Source of the DNA: DASULK01 sp036381835
Lineage (GTDB): Bacteria > Actinomycetota > Actinomycetes > Mycobacteriales > Micromonosporaceae
NCBI GenBank assembly: GCA_036381835.1
Contig: DASVCA010000184.1
Coordinates: 1 to 39,684, forward strand
Length of the DNA stretch: 39,684 nucleotides
Reading direction: 5' to 3'
A program made the position numbers and the translations under genes. Positions 15,534-22,583 of this stretch are shown in pieces (within the stretch, counting starts at the first letter, position 1; each line of letters opens with the position of its first letter). A model generated the notes under the pieces. It was not told the DNA's origin, searched no databases, and worked only from the letters and a program-made list of their open reading frames with translations.

Positions 15534-15764
15534 ATGTCCGACCGTCTCGACGAACCCGCCTTCCGTGTGGTGCGCGGCGTGCCGACCGCGGAGGAACTGG
15601 CCGCACTCGTCGGCGTCATCACCAGGCTGCGAGCGCCCTCGTCCACGGCGCCCGCGACGGAACCGACCTGGGTACGTCTCGCCCGCCCCGGCGCGGTGAC
15701 CTCGACCGGACTGCCGGCCTGGGTCGGCCGGGGCGCGTGGCGGGCCTCCGCACTGCCCCGCTGA
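15534..15764 (+). CDS. accE: Acyl-CoA carboxylase epsilon subunit
   Basis: A 76-residue protein of the actinobacterial epsilon subunit family. The N-terminal block FRVVRGVPTAEELAALVGVI is the conserved helix that binds the alpha-beta complex, and the C-terminal Trp-rich end (WVRLARPG...WVGRGAWRAS) is typical. Epsilon raises the activity of the carboxylase in Streptomyces and mycobacteria. It is normally next to the beta gene; here a 1.6-kb MFS gene on the other strand separates them. The start is fixed by ATG and by TACGCT 6 nt upstream. maf follows 54 bp later. Confidence 0.92.
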   Translation: MSDRLDEPAFRVVRGVPTAEELAALVGVITRLRAPSSTAPATEPTWVRLARPGAVTSTGLPAWVGRGAWRASALPR

Positions 15765-15804
15765 ACGGCGCCAAAGCGGGCACGAACGAATGTCCGACAG
15801 CCGG

Positions 15805-15810
15805 TAGCGT
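15805..15810 (+). promoter_or_regulatory. Leaderless -10 box (TAGCGT) of maf
   Basis: TAGCGT 8 nt before the GTG at 15819. Confidence 0.5.
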
Positions 15811-15818
15811 GATCCGAC

Positions 15819-16454
15819 GTGCGAAGACTGGTACTCGCCTCGGCCAGCCCGGCGCGACGCAAACTGCTGCAGGCCGCCGGCATCGACCCGCAGGTCGTGG
15901 TCAGCGGCATCGACGAGTCCACGACGGCCGCCACGAGCGCCGAGGAACTGTGCCTGCTGCTGGCCCGACGCAAGGCACGGGCGGTGGCCGAGCTGCTCCG
16001 AACGGACCTCACCGCCGGGTCCCTCGTACTCGGCTGCGACTCGGTGTTGGCGTTCGACGGCGAGGTTCTCGGTAAGCCGGCGGACGCCGCCGACGCGGTC
16101 GCCCGGTGGCGACGGATGCGCGGCCGCAGCGGCGTACTGCACACCGGGCACTGTCTGATCGAGGTCGGCGGGCCGGGCGGAACGGACCGGGAGGAAGCCG
16201 CGGTCGCCTCGACGACCGTGCACTTCGCACCGCTCGACGAGACGGAGATCCAGGATTACGTGGCGACCGGCGAGCCGCTGCAGGTGGCCGGCGCCTTCAC
16301 CATCGACGGGCTGGGCGGACCGTTCGTCGAACGAATCGAAGGCGACCACGGCACGGTGGTCGGGCTGTCCCTGCCGTTGCTGCGCCGGATGCTGGCCGAC
16401 CTCGGCGTGCGGATGAGTGAGTTGTGGTCCGTCCGAGAGCCCAAGGTGGACTAG
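15819..16454 (+). CDS. maf: Maf family nucleoside triphosphate pyrophosphatase
   Basis: A 211-residue Maf/HAM1-like protein that hydrolyses non-canonical or modified NTPs to NMPs. The N-terminal LVLASASPARRKLL phosphate-binding signature, the conserved GCDSVLAFDGEVLGKP block with its catalytic Asp, and GAFTIDGLGGPFVERIEGD near the C-terminus are all present. It sits after the epsilon subunit gene exactly as Rv3282 follows accE5 in M. tuberculosis. Its stop codon TAG (16452-16454) is the first half of the -10 box of the next gene. No sign of truncation. Confidence 0.95.
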   Translation: MRRLVLASASPARRKLLQAAGIDPQVVVSGIDESTTAATSAEELCLLLARRKARAVAELLRTDLTAGSLVLGCDSVLAFDGEVLGKPADAADAVARWRRMRGRSGVLHTGHCLIEVGGPGGTDREEAAVASTTVHFAPLDETEIQDYVATGEPLQVAGAFTIDGLGGPFVERIEGDHGTVVGLSLPLLRRMLADLGVRMSELWSVREPKVD

Positions 16455-16457
16455 CGT
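16452..16457 (+). promoter_or_regulatory. Leaderless -10 box (TAGCGT) of the O-methyltransferase, overlapping the maf stop
   Basis: TAGCGT whose first three bases are the maf stop codon. It lies 7 nt before the GTG at 16465. Confidence 0.55.
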
Positions 16458-16464
16458 TCGCAGG

Positions 16465-17118
16465 GTGAGCCAACGATCTCTGACCCTCACCGACGAATTG
16501 CACACCTACCTCGTGGCGCACGGCACGCCACCAGACCGTCTCGCCCGGGAGCTGATCGCCGAGACGGTCGCGGTGCTACCGGGCGAAGCGAGGATGCAGA
16601 TCGCACCAGAGCAGGCGAGCCTGTTGACCTTCCTCGCCCGGCTGCTCAGGGCCCGGCATGCCGTCGAGGTCGGCACCTTCACCGGCCTGTCGTCGCTGGC
16701 CATCGCCCGCGGCCTGGCCGACGACGGGAAGCTCATCTGCTTCGACGTCTCCGAGGAGTACACGGCGGTGGCCCGCCGCTACTGGGAGCGGGCCGGGGTC
16801 GACGACCGGGTCGAGCTGCGCATCGGCCCGGCCGCCGAACTGCTCCGCACGCTGCCCACCGAACCGCACCTCGACCTCGCGTTCATCGACGCGGACAAGG
16901 TCGAGTACCCCGTCTACTGGGCGGAACTGGTGCCGCGGATGCGACCGGGCGGAGTCATCGCGGTCGACAACGTGCTCTGGAGCGGGCAGGTGCTGGCCCC
17001 GGAGGACGACGAGGCCCGGGCGATCGCCGCATTCAACGACCAGGTCGCACGCGACGACCGGGTCGACGTGGTGATGTTGCCGATCGGCGACGGCCTGACA
17101 CTCGCCCGCCGCCGGTGA
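16465..17118 (+). CDS. Class I SAM-dependent O-methyltransferase (CCoAOMT-like)
   Basis: A 217-residue member of the caffeoyl-CoA/catechol O-methyltransferase family. The SAM-binding motif is AVEVGTFTGLSSLAIA, the acidic residue after strand 2 is in ICFDVSEE, and LDLAFIDADKVEYPVYW holds the metal-binding Asp pair. VIAVDNVLWSGQV supplies the further metal ligand. It should methylate a catechol-type hydroxyl with divalent metal. The GTG at 16465 is chosen on leaderless spacing and because the longer in-frame form would overlap maf. Length is usual. Substrate is not predictable; the family often acts in secondary metabolism but no biosynthetic cluster is present. Confidence 0.9.
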   Translation: MSQRSLTLTDELHTYLVAHGTPPDRLARELIAETVAVLPGEARMQIAPEQASLLTFLARLLRARHAVEVGTFTGLSSLAIARGLADDGKLICFDVSEEYTAVARRYWERAGVDDRVELRIGPAAELLRTLPTEPHLDLAFIDADKVEYPVYWAELVPRMRPGGVIAVDNVLWSGQVLAPEDDEARAIAAFNDQVARDDRVDVVMLPIGDGLTLARRR

Positions 17119-17142
17119 GGTGACCGAGAGGTAGCCGCTGCG

Positions 17143-17161
17143 CGGTGCCCTGCCGGCACCG
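17143..17161. terminator. Short hairpin between convergent methyltransferase and ABC permease genes
   Basis: CGGTGCC / GGCACCG, a 7-bp stem with a CTGCC loop, in the 67-bp gap between convergent stops. Confidence 0.4.
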
Positions 17162-17185
17162 ACCACGCTCGACGCACCGTCCGCG

Positions 17186-17941
17186 TCATCGCACGCTGGT
17201 GGCGAACCTCCGGCCCGCCCACATCACGGCGAGCACGGTGAGCACCGCCATGATGAGCATGCCCTGCCAGACCACGTCCGCGCCGAGATCGCCGGCGAAG
17301 AGCCGCCGCGCACCCTCGACGGCCCAGTAGAACGGGTTCCAGTCGGCGATGGCCTGAAGCCACTTCGGGGCGAGCGACATCGGCAGCAGGATGCCGGACA
17401 GCAGCAGCACCGGCTGGGCCACCGTGTTCATCAGCGGGGCCAGCGCGTCCTCGCTCTTGACCACCAGCGCCACCCCGTACGAGACGGACGAGGTGGCCAA
17501 CGAGATGAGCGCGAGCAGCAGATACGTGAGCAGGATGTGGCCGAGGTGGACGCGCAGCCCGAAGAACAGGGCGAGCACGGTGATGATGACGCCCTGCAGG
17601 AGCAGGGAGACCACGTCGCGCAGTGATCGGCCGAGCAGCAGGGCCAGGCGGCTGATCGGGGTCACCCGCGAGCGCTCGATCACCCCGGCGCGCAGTTCGG
17701 CGATCAGGCCGAAGCCCTGGAACAGGCCACCGAAGATGGCCAGCAGGACGAGCAGGCCGGGGACGAAGATGCGGTACGCCTCCGCGGTGGTCGTCGCACC
17801 CAACGCCGGTCTGAGCAGCGGCGCGAAGAGCAGCAGGTACATGACCGGCTGGAAAACGCCGACGAAGACCCAGACCGGATTGCGCATCAGCAGCAGCATC
17901 TGCCGCTGGAAGATCAGCCAGGTGTCACGGACGAGTTTCAT
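17186..17941 (-). CDS. ABC-2 type transporter permease (DrrB-like)
   Basis: A 251-residue permease with six hydrophobic helices and the ABC-2 domain. The coupling-helix region is VIERSRVTPISRLALLLGRSLRDVV, and the NPFYWAVEGARRLF motif before the last helix is characteristic of DrrB-type exporters. With the adjacent ATPase it would export a hydrophobic compound. The ATG at 17941 is preferred to the GTG two codons upstream because GGAG lies 5 nt before the ATG. The gap from the ATPase stop is 17 bp, so the two are one operon. Confidence 0.9.
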   Translation of the reverse strand: MKLVRDTWLIFQRQMLLLMRNPVWVFVGVFQPVMYLLLFAPLLRPALGATTTAEAYRIFVPGLLVLLAIFGGLFQGFGLIAELRAGVIERSRVTPISRLALLLGRSLRDVVSLLLQGVIITVLALFFGLRVHLGHILLTYLLLALISLATSSVSYGVALVVKSEDALAPLMNTVAQPVLLLSGILLPMSLAPKWLQAIADWNPFYWAVEGARRLFAGDLGADVVWQGMLIMAVLTVLAVMWAGRRFATSVR

Positions 17942-17958
17942 GGTCACTCCGGATCGGG

Positions 17959-18915
17959 TCAGGACTCGCGCAGAGAGCGGCCGGTCTTGGTGAGGAACAC
18001 ATCGTCGAGGCTGGGACGGTGCAGCTCGATGGAGCGCAGATCGAGATCGGCGGAATCGAGCGCGCGCAGGATCTGCGGAATCGCGGTCGGCCCCTCGGCG
18101 ACGTACAGGCGCAGCATCCCCTCGTCGAGGGTCTCCAGCTTGGTCACATAGGACTTGGTGCCCAGTAGGTCCGCGGCCTTGGGTACGGAGCCGTTCAACC
18201 CGAGCAGCACGACGTCGCCGGAGATCTCCCGCTTCAGCTCGTCCGGGGTACCCTCCGCGACGATCCGACCATGATCCATGATCGCGATCCGGTCGCAGAG
18301 CGCGTCGGCCTCGTCCAGGTAGTGCGTGGTGATGAAGACGGTCATACCCTCCGTCCGCAGCCTGCGGATCTCATCCCACATGTGCGCCCGGCTCTGCGGG
18401 TCGAGCCCGGTCGTCGGCTCGTCGAGGAACACGATGCGCGGCTCGTGAATGATGCCGAGCGCGATGTCCACCCGGCGACGCTGGCCGCCGGAGTAGGTCT
18501 TGCACTTGCGGTCGGCGAATTCGGTCAGCTGGAACGCGTCGAGCGCCCGCGCCGCCCGCCGCCGCGCTTCCGCCTTGCCGAAGCCGTACAGCCGGGCCTG
18601 CAGCACCAGCTCCTCGCGGGCGGTGGAGTCGTCCCAGGTGCTGCCGCCCTGGGCGACGTACCCGATCCGCCGGCGCACCTCGCCCGGCTCCCGGCGCAGG
18701 TCCGCGCCGGCGATGATGGCCTCACCGCCGTCCGGCTCGATGAGCGTGGCGAGCATCCGCAGGGTGGTCGTCTTCCCGGCGCCGTTCGGTCCGAGGAAAC
18801 CGAAGATCTCCCCGTCGGCCACGGTGAGGTCCACGCCGCGTACGGCCTCCACCACTTTGGTCTCGCGGCCCTGTCGGGATCGAAACGACTTCCGCAGACC
18901 CCTCGTCTTGATCAT
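17959..18915 (-). CDS. Daunorubicin-resistance-type ABC transporter ATP-binding protein (DrrA-like)
   Basis: A 318-residue ATPase with Walker A GPNGAGKTTT (about 43-52), signature YSGGQRRR, Walker B IVFLDEPTTGLD, and switch His in ITTHYLDEAD. The C-terminal domain of about 90 residues after EGTPDELK is the DrrA/CcmA-type extension that ends with SLDDVFLTKTGRSL. It forms a two-gene operon with the permease downstream. ATG at 18915 has AGGAG at about 6 nt. It is divergent from the carboxylase alpha gene, separated by 226 bp. Substrate unknown. Confidence 0.94.
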   Translation of the reverse strand: MIKTRGLRKSFRSRQGRETKVVEAVRGVDLTVADGEIFGFLGPNGAGKTTTLRMLATLIEPDGGEAIIAGADLRREPGEVRRRIGYVAQGGSTWDDSTAREELVLQARLYGFGKAEARRRAARALDAFQLTEFADRKCKTYSGGQRRRVDIALGIIHEPRIVFLDEPTTGLDPQSRAHMWDEIRRLRTEGMTVFITTHYLDEADALCDRIAIMDHGRIVAEGTPDELKREISGDVVLLGLNGSVPKAADLLGTKSYVTKLETLDEGMLRLYVAEGPTAIPQILRALDSADLDLRSIELHRPSLDDVFLTKTGRSLRES

Positions 18916-19141
18916 TTCCGCTCCTGGTCGGCTCGGCCGTGAATCCCCCCGGTGCCGCGCCAGAACGCGTCACCCCCGATAGTCGGTCTTCCGCACGTTA
19001 ACGCGACATGGCGTGTCGATGCGATGTCAATTCGTGTCACCGTCGCCCACCGGACTGCGCAACGACTCTCCGAGTCACTGTCATGTTGATCAACTCTGCC
19101 GATAAACTCGCCCGCAGTCACCTCCCGGGAGGAGCCACAAC
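18916..19141. promoter_or_regulatory. Divergent promoter region between drrA-like and carboxylase alpha genes
   Basis: 226 bp holding an 8-bp palindrome CGTTAACG (18997-19004) and a -10-like TAAACT (19103-19108). GGGAGGAG before 19142 is a strong ribosome site, so the alpha gene is leadered, unlike beta and epsilon. Confidence 0.45.
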
Positions 19142-20905
19142 GTGCGTAAGGTACTCATCGCCAACCGGGGCGAGATCGCCGTTCGCGTCATTCGCGCCTG
19201 CCGCGACGCCGGCCTGGCCAGTGTCGCCGTCTACGCCAACTCAGACCGCGACGCGCTGCACGTCACCCTCGCCGACGAGGCGTACGCCCTGGGCGGGGAC
19301 ACCGCCGGCGAGACGTACCTGCGTATTGACAAGCTGATCGACATCGCACGCAAGTCCGACGCGGACGCCGTGCACCCGGGATACGGCTTCCTTTCCGAGA
19401 ACGCCGACTTCGCCGAGGCGGTCATCGACGCGGGCCTCACCTGGATCGGCCCGACGCCGCAGGCCATCCGCGCCCTCGGTGACAAGGTCACCGCCCGCCA
19501 CATCGCGCAACGGGCCGGCGCACCACTCGTACCCGGCACCCCGGACCCGGTCGGCGGCCCGGACGAGGTGATCGCGTTCGCGGTCGACCACGGTCTCCCC
19601 ATCGCCATCAAAGCCGCCTTCGGCGGTGGCGGACGCGGCCTGAAGGTCGCCCGCACCATGGAGGAGATCCCGGAGCTGTTCGAGTCGGCCACCCGCGAGG
19701 CGGTCGCGGCGTTCGGGCGCGGCGAGTGCTTCGTCGAGCGCTACCTGGACCGGCCACGGCACGTCGAGGCCCAGGTGCTCGCCGACCAGTACGGCAACGT
19801 CATCGTCGTCGGCACCCGGGACTGCACGCTGCAGCGGCGGCACCAGAAGCTGGTGGAGGAGGCGCCCGCGCCGTTCTTGACCGACGAGCAGCGGGCGACG
19901 ATCCACCAGAGCGCGAAGGCGATCTGCCGGGAGGCCGGGTACCACGGGGCCGGCACCGTCGAATACCTGGTCGGCGCGGACGGCACGATCTCCTTCCTGG
20001 AGGTCAACACCCGGCTGCAGGTCGAGCACCCGGTCACCGAGGAGACCACCGGCATCGACCTGGTCCGGGAGCAGTTCCGCATCGCGGCCGGGGAGAGGCT
20101 TCGGTTCACCGAGGACCCGACGCCGCGCGGGCACGCGATCGAGTTCCGGATCAACGGCGAGGACGCGGGCCGCAACTTCCTACCCGCCCCCGGCACGGTG
20201 ACCGAACTGCGGCTGCCGACCGGGCCGGGTGTGCGGGTAGACACCGGGATCCGCAGCGGCGACGTGATCGGCGGGAACTTCGACTCCCTGCTCGCCAAGG
20301 TCATCATCACCGGGGAGACCCGGACCCAGGCGCTGGAGCGGGCGCGGCGCGCGCTGGACGAGATGGTCGTCGAGGGCATGGCCACCGTGCTGCCGTTCCA
20401 CCGCCTGATCGTGCGCGACCCGGCGTTCACCGGCGAGCCGTTCACCGTGCACACCCGGTGGATCGAGACCGAGTTCGACAACACCATCACCCCGTTCGAC
20501 GCGGCCACCGCCGCCATAAGCGGCCCCGAAGAGCGCGAGACCATCGTGGTCGAGGTGGGCGGCAAGCGCCTGGAGGTCACCCTTCCCGCCGGACTCGCCC
20601 AGAGTGCGTCGGCGAATCCCGGCCCAGGGCGCAACGGTGCGGCGACGCGCCGCTCCGGCGCGGGCCGGCGACAGTCCGCCGGAGCGGTCAGCGGCGACGC
20701 GCTCACCTGTCCGATGCAGGGCACGATCGTGAAGATCGCGGTCGCGGACGGCGACACCGTCGCCGAGGGCGACCTGATCGTCGTGCTCGAGGCGATGAAG
20801 ATGGAGCAGCCCATCACCGCCCACAAGGCGGGGGTGGTCAGCGGGCTCACCGCCAAGGTGGGCGAGGTGCTCGCGGCCGGCACGACCATCTGCACCATCG
20901 CCTAG
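19142..20905 (+). CDS. accA: Acyl-CoA carboxylase alpha subunit (biotin carboxylase + BCCP)
   Basis: A 587-residue fusion of biotin carboxylase and biotin carboxyl carrier protein, shared by the acyl-CoA carboxylases of actinobacteria. The N-terminal domain starts VLIANRGEIAVRVIRA; the ATP-grasp glycine loop is AFGGGGRGLKV; the active-site region is EVNTRLQVEHPVTEE. A Gly/Arg-rich linker (about 478-520) leads to the biotinyl domain with EAMKMEQ, biotin on Lys553. ATP, bicarbonate and biotin are its substrates; birA at 11102 would modify Lys553. GTG at 19142 has GGAGGAG at about 8 nt. It corresponds to AccA3 (Rv3285) in mycobacteria. Confidence 0.97.
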   Translation: MRKVLIANRGEIAVRVIRACRDAGLASVAVYANSDRDALHVTLADEAYALGGDTAGETYLRIDKLIDIARKSDADAVHPGYGFLSENADFAEAVIDAGLTWIGPTPQAIRALGDKVTARHIAQRAGAPLVPGTPDPVGGPDEVIAFAVDHGLPIAIKAAFGGGGRGLKVARTMEEIPELFESATREAVAAFGRGECFVERYLDRPRHVEAQVLADQYGNVIVVGTRDCTLQRRHQKLVEEAPAPFLTDEQRATIHQSAKAICREAGYHGAGTVEYLVGADGTISFLEVNTRLQVEHPVTEETTGIDLVREQFRIAAGERLRFTEDPTPRGHAIEFRINGEDAGRNFLPAPGTVTELRLPTGPGVRVDTGIRSGDVIGGNFDSLLAKVIITGETRTQALERARRALDEMVVEGMATVLPFHRLIVRDPAFTGEPFTVHTRWIETEFDNTITPFDAATAAISGPEERETIVVEVGGKRLEVTLPAGLAQSASANPGPGRNGAATRRSGAGRRQSAGAVSGDALTCPMQGTIVKIAVADGDTVAEGDLIVVLEAMKMEQPITAHKAGVVSGLTAKVGEVLAAGTTICTIA

Positions 20906-20951
20906 CGCGAGCCGGTCGTCGAAGTCGCCTGACGTCGGGAAGCCGGCCGGT

Positions 20952-20957
20952 CATGAT
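20952..20957 (+). promoter_or_regulatory. Weak leaderless -10-like box (CATGAT) before guaB1
   Basis: CATGAT 6 nt before the ATG at 20964. It fits the ANNNT core of the leaderless pattern but lacks the first T. Confidence 0.3.
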
Positions 20958-20963
20958 GATCGG

Positions 20964-22403
20964 ATGCGGTTCCTTGCTCGCACATCGCCGACGCATGAGC
21001 TGACCTACAACGACGTGTTCATGGTGCCGGCCAGGTCGGCCGTCGGCTCGCGGCTCGACGTCGACCTGGCCACCGGCGACGGCACCGGGACCACGATCCC
21101 GATCGTGGTGGCCAACATGACCGCGGTGGCGGGACGGCGGATGGCCGAGACGGTCGCGCGGCGTGGGGCGATCGCGGTCATCCCGCAGGACATCCCACTG
21201 GACGTGGTCGCCGAGGTGATCTCGTGGGTGAAGGGTCGCCACCTGGTCCACGACACCGCCATCACGCTGTGCCCGACCGACACCGTGGGCGACGCCATCC
21301 ACCTGCTGCCGAAGCGGGCACACGGCGCGGTGATCGTCGTCGACGAGGAGCAGCGACCGGTCGGGGTGGTCACTGAAGCGGACACCGTGGGGGTGGACAG
21401 GTTCACCCAGCTGCGCCACGTCATGTCCACCGAGCTGCACACCGTGCCGGTGGATGCCGACCCGCGGACCGGCTTCGACCTGCTCTCCCGGGGCCGGCGC
21501 CGGATCGCGCCCGTGGTGGATCCGAACGGGCGACTCGTCGGGGTACTCACCCGCAAGGGGGCGCTGCGCGCCACCCTCTACCGGCCGGCGGTCGACAGCA
21601 AGGGCCGGTTGCGGATCGCCGCGGCGATCGGCATCCAGGGGGATGTCGCGGGAAAGGCGACGGCGCTGCTGGCGGCGGGAGTGGACACGCTGGTCGTGGA
21701 CACCGCGCACGGCCACCAGGAGCGGATGCTCGCCGCGCTGCGGGCCGTCCGCGCGCTCGACCCGCCGGTGCCGGTCGTCGCCGGCAACGTGGTCACCGCG
21801 GAGGGAGTGCGCGACCTGGTCGAGGCCGGCGCGGACATCGTCAAGGTCGGAGTCGGGCCCGGTGCCATGTGCACCACCCGGATGATGACCGGGGTGGGAC
21901 GCCCCCAGTTCTCCGCGGTGCTGGAGTGCGCCGCCGCCGCCCGCGAACTCGGCCGCCACGTCTGGGCCGACGGCGGGGTGCGTCACCCCCGCGACGTGGC
22001 GCTCGCACTGGCCGCCGGCGCGTCGAACGTGATGATCGGCTCCTGGTTCGCCGGCACCTACGAGTCGCCCGGGGACCTGTACACGGACCCCGATGGCCGG
22101 ATGTACAAGGAGAGCTTCGGCATGGCGTCGGCCCGGGCGGTGAGCGCCCGTACCGCGGACGACAGCCCGTTCGAACGGGCCCGCAAGGCGGTCTTCGAGG
22201 AAGGCATCTCATCGGCGCGGATGTACCTCGACCCGGCCCGGCCGGGGGTCGAGGACCTGATCGACGAGATCGTCGCCGGGGTGCGCAGCGCGTGCACGTA
22301 CGCCGGCGCGGCCAACCTGGCCGAGTTCCACGAACGGGCGGTCGTGGGCGTGCAGAGCGCGGCCGGCTACACCGAGGGCATGCCGCTGCCGGCCGGCTGG
22401 TGA
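20964..22403 (+). CDS. guaB1: GuaB1-family IMPDH/GMP reductase-like protein
   Basis: A 479-residue TIM-barrel protein of the IMPDH/GMPR family with an inserted CBS pair (about residues 90-205, RPVGVVTEAD and GRLVGVLTRKG). The catalytic loop GVGPGAMCTTR contains the thioimidate-forming Cys303; the NAD/substrate Asp is in VVDTAHGH. The family is distinct from IMPDH (guaB2), and mycobacterial GuaB1 has been reported to be a CBS-containing GMP reductase, converting GMP to IMP. The mobile flap is shorter than in IMPDH. It stands alone between the carboxylase alpha gene and the ABC exporter pair. The function as GMP reductase is inferred from the family. Confidence 0.92.
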   Translation: MRFLARTSPTHELTYNDVFMVPARSAVGSRLDVDLATGDGTGTTIPIVVANMTAVAGRRMAETVARRGAIAVIPQDIPLDVVAEVISWVKGRHLVHDTAITLCPTDTVGDAIHLLPKRAHGAVIVVDEEQRPVGVVTEADTVGVDRFTQLRHVMSTELHTVPVDADPRTGFDLLSRGRRRIAPVVDPNGRLVGVLTRKGALRATLYRPAVDSKGRLRIAAAIGIQGDVAGKATALLAAGVDTLVVDTAHGHQERMLAALRAVRALDPPVPVVAGNVVTAEGVRDLVEAGADIVKVGVGPGAMCTTRMMTGVGRPQFSAVLECAAAARELGRHVWADGGVRHPRDVALALAAGASNVMIGSWFAGTYESPGDLYTDPDGRMYKESFGMASARAVSARTADDSPFERARKAVFEEGISSARMYLDPARPGVEDLIDEIVAGVRSACTYAGAANLAEFHERAVVGVQSAAGYTEGMPLPAGW

Positions 22404-22465
22404 AGGCGAGGAGCCCATCCTTGCGCTGGCGGGCCGGACGGAGGACGTCAATGGCCACCGCGCGC

Positions 22466-22471
22466 TAGGGT
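22466..22471 (+). promoter_or_regulatory. -10 box (TAGGGT) upstream of the ABC exporter pair
   Basis: TAGGGT 7 nt before a GTG at 22479 that opens a 34-codon frame. The geometry is the same as at the other leaderless starts. Confidence 0.5.
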
Positions 22472-22478
22472 GTCCGTC

Positions 22479-22583
22479 GTGACACGACCGGGGTTGGCGG
22501 ACTCGCCGTTGGGACGAGGTCGACCGGCGCAGCGTACGACCGGCGACCACCCCGGCCGGAACGGCCAAGGCGGCCCGTGCTGA
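22479..22583 (+). CDS. Possible leaderless upstream ORF (34 codons) overlapping the ABC gene start
   Basis: GTG at 22479 opens 34 sense codons ending with TGA at 22581-22583. The peptide is Arg/Gly/Pro-rich with no hydrophobic segment and ends in Gly-Pro-Cys. The stop overlaps the GTG of the ABC gene (22577) by 7 nt in another frame, a layout that favours translational coupling. The ABC gene has only a weak AAGG before its start and no alternative in-frame start back to a TAG at 22466. It may be a leader peptide or simply the 5' end of a leader RNA that happens to begin with GTG. Confidence 0.4.
   Translation: MTRPGLADSPLGRGRPAQRTTGDHPGRNGQGGPC

Noticed and set aside
13746..16505. A 919-codon open frame across the MFS gene and beyond
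   Set aside because: Only the part from the ATG at 15389 encodes a transporter with a ribosome site. The rest is antisense to accE and maf and is open because of high GC.
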